Below, in pieces: positions 7,212 to 13,687 of a stretch of 64,000 bases of DNA (the first letter of the stretch is position 1; every line of letters starts with the position of its first letter). The stretch lies in the NCBI RefSeq assembly GCF_016862915.1, contig NZ_BONW01000010.1, forward strand, positions 62,001-126,000, written 5' to 3'. The notes under the pieces were generated by a model. It made no database searches, was not told where the DNA came from, and worked only from the letters and a program-made list of their open reading frames with translations. The DNA comes from Plantactinospora endophytica. Its GTDB lineage: Bacteria > Actinomycetota > Actinomycetes > Mycobacteriales > Micromonosporaceae. Position numbers and translations under genes: made by a program.

Positions 7212-8690
7212 ATGGTCGCACCACCTCCCGTCCCGGCAACGTCCACCACCACTCCCGCCTCCACTCCCGCCCCCCGAGTCGATCCCGGCTCCTTCCGCGA
7301 CCCGGCGAACCGGGTCTTCCACGCCGACGGGCAGGTCTTCCGCGGCCTCGGTCCGCAGGGCGCCGAGGACTGGCGGGCGCTCGCCGGTACGGACTTCTTC
7401 GGCCGGCTGCTCGCCGAGGGCAAGGTCTGCGGCACCGAATTGGCCGACCCGGAAACGCTGCCGGCGAGCGTTGCCGGGCAGTGGACCACCGTCCTCCGGC
7501 ACGAGCGCATCCCGTTCGTGTCGTACCCGTACGAGTGGTCGTTCGCGATGCTCCGGGACGCCGCCCTGCTGCACCTGGAGATCCTCCGTACCGCCGTACC
7601 GGCCGGGTTCACCACGAAGGACGGTTCGGCGTACAACCTCCAGTGGCGGGGCGCCGAGCCGGTCTTCATCGACATCGGTTCGTTCGAGCCGGCCCAGGAC
7701 GGCGAGCCGTGGGCCGGCTACCGGCAGTTCTGCCAGACCCTGCTCTATCCGCTGCTGCTCCAGGCGCATCTCGGGCTGGACTTCCAGCCCTGGCTGCGGT
7801 CCCGGATCGACGGGATCGAGGCGGCGGCGCTGCGCCGGCTCTTCGGCGGCACCCGGCGGTTCCGGGCCGGGGTGCTCAAGCACGTCCACCTGCACGACGC
7901 GATCCAGTCCCGGTACGCCGGAGCCAGCACCGGCAGCGTCCGGGAGGAGTTGAAGGACGCCGGCTTCTCCCGGGAACTGGTGCTGGCCACGCTCCGGGCG
8001 CTCGACAAGCTGGTGCGCCGGCTCGACTGGCAGCCGCCGCCCAGCCACTGGTCCGGATACCAGGAGACCTGCACCTACTCGACGGCGGACCGGGAGGCCA
8101 AGGAGCGGTTCGTCACCGAGGCGCTGGCCGAGGGTGACCGGCCCCGGCTGGTACTCGACCTGGGCGCCAACGACGGCACGTACTCGCGGCTGGCCGCCCG
8201 GCACGCCGACTACGTCGTCGCGGTGGAGAGCGACCCGGCGGTGGTCGACCAGCTCTACCGGCGGCTGCGGTCCGACGGTGAGCGCCGGGTGCTGCCGCTG
8301 GTGATGGATCTGGCCGATCCGTCGCCGGGCGGTGGCTGGCGCGGGGTGGAACGCGGTTCCTTCGCGGCCCGCGCGGACGCGGACGCGGTGCTGGCGCTCG
8401 CCGTCATCCACCACCTCGCGATCGGGCGCAACGTCCCACTGCCGGAGATCGTCGACTGGCTGGTCGGGCCGCTGACGGCGGCCGGCTCCGGTGGCCGGCT
8501 GGTGGTCGAGTTCGTGCATCCCGACGACCCGATGGCGGTCCGGCTGCTGGCCAACAAGCCGGCCGGGCTCTTCCCCGACTACCGCCGGGAGGAGTTCGAG
8601 CGACTGCTCGGGCAGCGGTGCACCGTCGTCCGCCGGCTCGAACTGCCGTCCGGCACCCGCACCCTCTACCTCGGGACCCCGCGTGGCTGA
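7212..8690 (+). CDS. Class I SAM-dependent methyltransferase (two-domain)
   Basis: The 492-aa protein has a Pro/Thr-rich N-terminus, a roughly 280-aa domain with motifs such as RIPFVSYPYEWSFAMLRDAA and WRGAEPVFIDIGSFEP, and a C-terminal Rossmann methyltransferase. The SAM motif I is LDLGANDGTY near residue 315, followed by the acidic VAVESDP and ALAVIHHLAI. The N-terminal domain is typical of large actinobacterial methyltransferases of unknown target. It is the middle gene of a three-gene operon: 16 bp after the small membrane protein and overlapping the sulfatase start by 8 bp. Envelope glycan or lipid methylation is inferred from the neighbours. Confidence 0.88.
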   Translation: MVAPPPVPATSTTTPASTPAPRVDPGSFRDPANRVFHADGQVFRGLGPQGAEDWRALAGTDFFGRLLAEGKVCGTELADPETLPASVAGQWTTVLRHERIPFVSYPYEWSFAMLRDAALLHLEILRTAVPAGFTTKDGSAYNLQWRGAEPVFIDIGSFEPAQDGEPWAGYRQFCQTLLYPLLLQAHLGLDFQPWLRSRIDGIEAAALRRLFGGTRRFRAGVLKHVHLHDAIQSRYAGASTGSVREELKDAGFSRELVLATLRALDKLVRRLDWQPPPSHWSGYQETCTYSTADREAKERFVTEALAEGDRPRLVLDLGANDGTYSRLAARHADYVVAVESDPAVVDQLYRRLRSDGERRVLPLVMDLADPSPGGGWRGVERGSFAARADADAVLALAVIHHLAIGRNVPLPEIVDWLVGPLTAAGSGGRLVVEFVHPDDPMAVRLLANKPAGLFPDYRREEFERLLGQRCTVVRRLELPSGTRTLYLGTPRG

Positions 8691-10971
8691 ACCCGGGACG
8701 TCGGGGCAGCAGCCGGCCGACCCGGACCGACCGGCGACGGCAAACCAGCCGGACGAGATGGAGCGACAAGCGGCGTCGGAGCCGTCAGGGGCGCCGGCCC
8801 GGCAGGACGAGGCGGATCGGCTGGCGGTGTTGGAGCCGTCAGTGACGCCCGACCGGCCGGACGAGGTGGATCGGCCGACGGTGTCGGAGCCGTCAGGAGC
8901 GGCGGCGGTTCGGCGGCCGGCGGGGCGGGTGGAGTTGCGGTCCCTGGTGGAGATCGTGGCGCTCTGCGGGCTCGTGATCACCCAACCGTTGCTCGACGTG
9001 ACCGGCAAGAGTCCGGACTTCTTCCTCTTCCACGGTGCCGGCAGGCGGGAGATCCTGCTGCTGGTGGCGGCGTACACGGTGCTGCCGCCGCTGGCGCTGT
9101 GGGGGGCCGGTGCACTGGTCGGGCTGCTGGCCCGCCGGATCGCCGGCCCGGTCCGGGGCCGGTTGGTCCGGACGGTCCTGCACACGGTGACCCTGGGCCT
9201 GCTGCTCGCCGCGTTCGCCGTCCAGGTGGGCAAGCACCTCACCCCGGTACGCGGGGCGCCGCTGGCCGCGATCGCGCTGGCCGTCGGCGCCGCCGGGGCG
9301 TACGCCTACCGGCGCTGGCAGGTGACCGGCCAGGTGCTCCGGGTCGCCGCCGTCGGCCCACTGGTCTTCGTGCTGCTCTTCGTCTTCGCCTCACCGGCCT
9401 CGGCCGTGGTGCTGCCGGGGGAGCGGTCCGGGGCCGGTACGGGTGCCAGCCGGGGCGCCGCCACCCATCCGCCGGTGGTGATGCTGATTCTCGACGAGTT
9501 CCCGCTGGCCTCGCTGCTGGACGAGAAGGGCGTGATCGACGCCCGGCGCTATCCGAACTTCGCCCGGCTGGCCGGCGAGTCGACCTGGTACCGGAACGCG
9601 ACCGGGGTGAGCGGCTACACCCCGTACGCGCTGCCGGCGATGTTGACCGGTCGGTATCCGGCCGAGCAGCAGGCGCCGCACCACTCGCGCTATCCCGACA
9701 ACCTGTTCACGGCCTTTGCCGGCCCGTACCAGATCCGGGCGCAGGAGAGCATCACGCAGCTCTGCCCGCCGAAACTCTGTCCGGACCGGTCCGCCGGTTC
9801 GGCCCGGGGTGGCCTGCCGACGTTGCTGCGGGAGAGCGCCACCCTGCTGGAGCAGATCGTCTCGCCGTCCGAGACGGGGCAGCGCGACCCGGAGGACTCG
9901 TACCGGGAGATCACCCGCCGCGAGGCCGGCGACGCCGACGAGCCGCCGCCGCCGACCGATCCGCAGTTTCGCTGGGGCGCGTTGGACGAGAACCAGCCGG
10001 CCCGGTTCGCCGACTTCCTCGACACGCTCCGGCCGACGGTCCGGCCGACGCTGCACTTCCTGCACCTGCTGCTGCCGCACTCGCCGTGGAACTACCTGCC
10101 GTCCGGGATCCGGTACGGGTCGCCGGACGGGATGCCCAACGACGGCGACGGCTGGGTCGAGCTGGCCTACCAGCGGCACCTGCTGCAACTGGAGTACACC
10201 GACCGGCTGCTCGGCGAGACGCTGCGCCGGCTGGACGAGACCGGACTCTACGACGACGCGCTGGTCGTGCTCACCGCCGACCACGGCGTCAGTTTCACTC
10301 CGGGGGTGCAGGGGCGTGGGCTCGGTGCCGTCGAGCGGGCGCCCGGCGAGGTGCTCTGGGTGCCGCTGTTCGTGAAACGGCCGGGGCAGCGGGCCGGCGC
10401 GGTCGACGACCGGAACTGGGAGCACGTCGACCTGTTGCCGACCGTCGCCGACCTGGCCGGGGTCGAGGTGCCGTGGCGCACCGACGGCGCCTCGGCGCTG
10501 CGTACCACCCGGGCGCCGGGGGACAAGCACTACTACGACCAGCCGGGGCAGCCGCGTACGGTGCCCGCCGGCACCTTCGCCGAGCTGGTCGCGGGGCGGG
10601 CGAGACCGGTGTTGCCGGCACAGCCCCGACCGGAACTGATCGGGCGGGCCGTCGCCGAACTTCCGCTCGGTCCACCGGCAGGTCGGGTCACCGTGCAGAA
10701 CCGGGCTGAGTTCGACCATATCGACCAGGCGGGTGGCCGACTGCCGGCACTGGTCTACGGCACCGTGCCCGACTCGGTGCGGAACGGGACCCTGCTCGCG
10801 GTGGCGGTCAACGGCCGGGTCGGTGCGGTGGCCCCGGTGGTGGCGCCGGACCCGGGCGGGCAGCGGTTCGGCGCCCTGGTGCCGGACGAGTCGCTCTTCG
10901 TGCCGGGCCGGAACACCGTCGACGTGTTCCAGGTCACCGAGGCCGGCCAACTGCGTCCGCTCGACGACTGA
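8683..10971 (+). CDS. Membrane sulfatase / phosphoglycerol-transferase-like protein
   Basis: The 762-aa product has a charged, repetitive N-terminal region (residues 1-80), then several membrane helices (about 85-255: VEIVALCGLVITQPLL, EILLLVAAYTVLPPLAL, LGLLLAAFAVQVG, GPLVFVLLFVFA). An alkaline-phosphatase-superfamily catalytic domain follows, with the metal/nucleophile region VVMLILDEFPLASL near 263 and the late metal site VVLTADHGVSF near 530. The domain order resembles LTA-synthase-like sulfatases acting on envelope polymers. I chose the GTG at 8683, which overlaps the methyltransferase stop by 8 bp. A perfect hairpin follows 18 bp after the stop. The substrate is unknown. Confidence 0.85.
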   Translation: MAEPGTSGQQPADPDRPATANQPDEMERQAASEPSGAPARQDEADRLAVLEPSVTPDRPDEVDRPTVSEPSGAAAVRRPAGRVELRSLVEIVALCGLVITQPLLDVTGKSPDFFLFHGAGRREILLLVAAYTVLPPLALWGAGALVGLLARRIAGPVRGRLVRTVLHTVTLGLLLAAFAVQVGKHLTPVRGAPLAAIALAVGAAGAYAYRRWQVTGQVLRVAAVGPLVFVLLFVFASPASAVVLPGERSGAGTGASRGAATHPPVVMLILDEFPLASLLDEKGVIDARRYPNFARLAGESTWYRNATGVSGYTPYALPAMLTGRYPAEQQAPHHSRYPDNLFTAFAGPYQIRAQESITQLCPPKLCPDRSAGSARGGLPTLLRESATLLEQIVSPSETGQRDPEDSYREITRREAGDADEPPPPTDPQFRWGALDENQPARFADFLDTLRPTVRPTLHFLHLLLPHSPWNYLPSGIRYGSPDGMPNDGDGWVELAYQRHLLQLEYTDRLLGETLRRLDETGLYDDALVVLTADHGVSFTPGVQGRGLGAVERAPGEVLWVPLFVKRPGQRAGAVDDRNWEHVDLLPTVADLAGVEVPWRTDGASALRTTRAPGDKHYYDQPGQPRTVPAGTFAELVAGRARPVLPAQPRPELIGRAVAELPLGPPAGRVTVQNRAEFDHIDQAGGRLPALVYGTVPDSVRNGTLLAVAVNGRVGAVAPVVAPDPGGQRFGALVPDESLFVPGRNTVDVFQVTEAGQLRPLDD
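8752..8913 (+). repeat. Three tandem 54-bp in-frame imperfect repeats
   Basis: Copies begin at 8752, 8806 and 8860, each opening GACGAG and sharing GGAGCCGTCAG at the same phase. They encode 18-residue acidic units (pattern DExxR...EPS) in the cytoplasmic N-terminal tail of the sulfatase-like protein. Confidence 0.8.
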
Positions 10972-10988
10972 CCCCAGATCCGGGCGAC

Positions 10989-11020
10989 CGGCGTACCGCC
11001 CAGATCCGGGCGGTACGCCG
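10989..11020 (+). terminator. Hairpin terminator after the sulfatase operon
   Basis: A perfect 13-bp stem (CGGCGTACCGCCC and its complement) encloses a 6-nt loop, AGATCC, 17 bp past the stop codon. There is no T-tract, as is common in high-GC actinobacteria. Confidence 0.7.
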
Positions 11021-11257
11021 CCGTCGTCCGGGGTAGGCCATCGGTGCAGGTCGGGCGGTCGGGCCGGGTCGACCGAGCGAACCTGCCGGTCCGGCCGGGA
11101 ATCCGGCCCGGGACGGCGTCGACGGGTACGCCGGGCTCGGTGGGACCGGGCCGGGCGGGTGTCGGCGGGTGCCACCGGACGATCGGCCGGCGCACGTTTT
11201 GCGGCCGGAAACACCGTGGCTAGCAGGTTTCGGGCCGGGCGCAAACGTGTGACCAGC

Positions 11258-11269
11258 GTGATCCATCAC
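11258..11269. promoter_or_regulatory. Inverted repeat upstream of citrate synthase; rest of gap empty
   Basis: The 396-bp gap 10972-11367 holds the hairpin listed separately and then about 350 bp without coding sequence. The only other symmetrical element I see is GTGATCCATCAC, centred about 105 bp before the gltA start. It could be a regulator site. A promoter must lie here, but I cannot place convincing -35/-10 boxes. Confidence 0.25.
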
Positions 11270-11367
11270 TCACCGCCCGACCACGCAAGGTTCTCCGCTA
11301 CCCTGCACGATTACCGTAAAAAGTGAAGGCAATTCAACGTAGATTCTGCCGGCGAAGCGAGGATCAC

Positions 11368-12651
11368 ATGACTGATGTCAAACTCGACCACCCGGGCGGC
11401 CAGCTGTCGATACCGGTCAAGCCCGCGGTCGACGGCCCAGCCGGCATCGCCACGGGCAACCTGTTGAAGGAGACGGGGTACGTCACCTACGACCCCGGTT
11501 TCGTCAACACCGCCGCCTGCTCCTCCGAGATCACCTACATCGACGGCGACGCGGGCATCCTGCGTTACCGGGGTTATCCGATCGAGCAGTTGGCCGAGAA
11601 GTCCTCCTTCCTGGAGGTGTCGTACCTGCTCATCTACGGCGAGCTGCCGACCGCGCAGCAGCTCGGCGAGTTCGACGAGTGGATCCGGCGGCACTCGCTG
11701 CTGCACGAGGAGATGCGACGCTTCTTCGACGGCTTCCCCCGGGACGCGCACCCGATGGCGGTGCTCTCCTCCGCGGTCAGCGCCATCTCCACCTTCTACC
11801 AGGACAGCCTCGACCCGTTCGACCGGGAGCACGTGGAGATCTCCACCGTGCGGCTGATGGCGAAGGTGCCGACGATCGCCTCGTACGCGTACAAGAAGTC
11901 GATCGGGCAGGCGATGCTCTACCCGGACAACTCGCTCGGGTACGTCGACAACTTCCTCCGGATGACCTTCGGGGTGCCGGCCGAGCCGTACGAGGTCGAC
12001 CCGGTCGTGGCCCGGGTGCTGGACATGCTGCTGGTGCTGCACGCCGACCACGAGCAGAACTGCTCCACCTCCACGGTCCGGCTGGTCGGTTCGAGCCAGG
12101 CGAACCTCTTCGCCTCGGTCTCCGCCGGGGTGAACGCGTTGTTCGGCCCGCTGCACGGCGGCGCCAACCAGGCGGTGCTGGAGATGCTGGACCAGATCAG
12201 GGCCAGCGGCGGGGACGTGCCGGCCTTCGTCCGGCGGGTGAAGGACAAGGAGCCGGGCGTCAAGCTGATGGGCTTCGGACACCGGGTCTACAAGAACTAC
12301 GACCCCCGGGCCGCCATCGTGAAGAAGGCCGCCCAGGACGTACTGGCCCGGATGAACAAGCCGGACCCGCTGCTGGACCTCGCGATGCAGTTGGAGGAGA
12401 TCGCCCTCGCCGACGACTACTTCGTGTCCCGCAAGCTCTACCCGAACGTCGACTTCTACACCGGCCTGATCTACAAGGCGATGGGTTTCCCGACCAAGAT
12501 GTTCACCGTGCTCTTCGCGCTCGGCCGGCTGCCCGGCTGGATCGCCCAGTGGCGCGAGATGATCTCGGACCCGGAGACCAAGATCGGCCGTCCCCGGCAG
12601 CTCTACACGGGCGCCCCCGAGCGGGACTACGTACCGGTCGAAAAGCGCTGA
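11368..12651 (+). CDS. gltA: Citrate synthase (type II)
   Basis: The 427-aa enzyme condenses acetyl-CoA with oxaloacetate at the entry of the TCA cycle. The catalytic triad is in place at standard numbering: H263 in GPLHGGANQ, H305 in GFGHRVYKNYDPRA, and D362 in YPNVDFYTG. HADHEQNCSTSTVR carries the oxaloacetate-binding histidine. Length and N-terminal beta domain (ITYIDGDAGILRYRGYPI) match hexameric type II enzymes. I chose the ATG at 11368 (MTDVKLDHPGG), which has GAGGATC upstream; the frame is open to 11323 with no conserved sequence. The gene stands alone, bounded by hairpins, and may be regulated from the 400-bp upstream region. Confidence 0.97.
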   Translation: MTDVKLDHPGGQLSIPVKPAVDGPAGIATGNLLKETGYVTYDPGFVNTAACSSEITYIDGDAGILRYRGYPIEQLAEKSSFLEVSYLLIYGELPTAQQLGEFDEWIRRHSLLHEEMRRFFDGFPRDAHPMAVLSSAVSAISTFYQDSLDPFDREHVEISTVRLMAKVPTIASYAYKKSIGQAMLYPDNSLGYVDNFLRMTFGVPAEPYEVDPVVARVLDMLLVLHADHEQNCSTSTVRLVGSSQANLFASVSAGVNALFGPLHGGANQAVLEMLDQIRASGGDVPAFVRRVKDKEPGVKLMGFGHRVYKNYDPRAAIVKKAAQDVLARMNKPDPLLDLAMQLEEIALADDYFVSRKLYPNVDFYTGLIYKAMGFPTKMFTVLFALGRLPGWIAQWREMISDPETKIGRPRQLYTGAPERDYVPVEKR

Positions 12652-12682
12652 TCCACCCCAGGCCCACCGGGCCAGGTCGTTC

Positions 12683-12719
12683 ACCGGCCGCCGACGCGTA
12701 CCGTGCGTCGGCGGCCGGT
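12683..12719 (+). terminator. Hairpin terminator after gltA
   Basis: A perfect 15-bp stem (ACCGGCCGCCGACGC and complement) with the 7-nt loop GTACCGT begins 32 bp after the gltA stop, followed by a short TTCC run. Confidence 0.75.
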
Positions 12720-12850
12720 TCCGTTGCGGCCCGCCCGGCGACGCACGAAGTCGCCCTTCCGTGTAATGGGGCTCACGTTGGGTAGTCGGCGGTGGCCACG
12801 TGCCCGACCGCGTCGAAGCGGTGCGAACCGCTGCGTAGAAGGAGCCTGTG

Positions 12851-13579
12851 ATGACCCACATGTCACGATCGGCACAACCCAGCCATGACGGCGAGTTCGA
12901 ATTCTGGCGTAACCACGCGACGATCTCCCTGCAGCCGGTGGCCGCGCCATCGATCCTGGGACTCTTCGGGTACGCGGCCGCCACCTTCGTCGTCGCCACG
13001 AACCTCGCCGGCTGGTACGGCAACGTCACCACCCAGACCTTCCTGTTCCCGTTCGCGGCCATGCTGGGCGGGCTCGCGCAGTTCCTGGCCGGGATGTGGG
13101 CGTACCGGGCCCGGGACGGGCTGGCCACCGCCATGCACGGGATCTGGGGCGCCTTCTGGCTCTCCTACGGCCTGCTCTACCTGCTGATCGCGATCGGCGT
13201 ACTGGTCCAGCCGACCCCGTTCGTGGCGCTCGGCTTCTGGTTCGCCGCGCTCGCCGCGATCACCTGGTCCGGCACGGTCGCCGCGCTGGCCGAGAACATC
13301 GGGCTGGCCCTGGTGCTGGGAACGCTGGCCGCCGGGGCCACCTGTCTGGCCGTGGGCCAGATCGCCAACATCTCTCCGTGGCGGACCGCCGGTGCCTACA
13401 TCCTGATCGCCTCGGCCGTGATCGGCTGGTACACCGCGACCGCGATGATGCTGGAGGGCACGTTCCGCCGGGTGATCCTGCCGATCGGCAAGGTTCGCGG
13501 CCCGAACGTGCCGGGTCGGGAGCCGCGCCAGGTCATCCAGTTCATGGAGGGCGAGCCCGGCATCAAGGTCGGCCAGTAG
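12851..13579 (+). CDS. GPR1/FUN34/YaaH (SatP-like) acetate transporter family protein
   Basis: The 242-aa membrane protein has six predicted helices and family landmarks: an N-terminal APSILGLFGYAAATF segment (place of the NPAPLGL motif), FPFAAMLGGLAQFLAGMW, HGIWGAFWLSYGLLYL and AENIGLALVLGTLAAGA. Relatives move acetate or succinate across the inner membrane. I chose the ATG at 12851, 6 nt after GGAG; a GTG directly before it is the alternative. It follows citrate synthase on the same strand but a strong terminator lies between them, so co-transcription is unlikely; the metabolic link (acetate to citrate) is nevertheless suggestive. The C-terminal 40 residues form a polar tail. Confidence 0.85.
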   Translation: MTHMSRSAQPSHDGEFEFWRNHATISLQPVAAPSILGLFGYAAATFVVATNLAGWYGNVTTQTFLFPFAAMLGGLAQFLAGMWAYRARDGLATAMHGIWGAFWLSYGLLYLLIAIGVLVQPTPFVALGFWFAALAAITWSGTVAALAENIGLALVLGTLAAGATCLAVGQIANISPWRTAGAYILIASAVIGWYTATAMMLEGTFRRVILPIGKVRGPNVPGREPRQVIQFMEGEPGIKVGQ

Positions 13580-13617
13580 GCCGACCGGTCGGCGTCCGGG
13601 TCGGGCCGACAGCGCTG

Positions 13618-13655
13618 GCGGACGGGCTCCGGTCGAGCGGCCGGAGCCCGTCCGC
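13618..13655. terminator. Bidirectional hairpin between convergent genes
   Basis: A perfect 15-bp stem (GCGGACGGGCTCCGG and complement) with an 8-nt loop sits in the 108-bp gap between the acetate-type transporter and the convergent lectin/Fn3 gene. It can serve both directions. Confidence 0.75.
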
Positions 13656-13687
13656 GTCGTCCCCGGCGCCGCCGATCGGGTCCGCCC

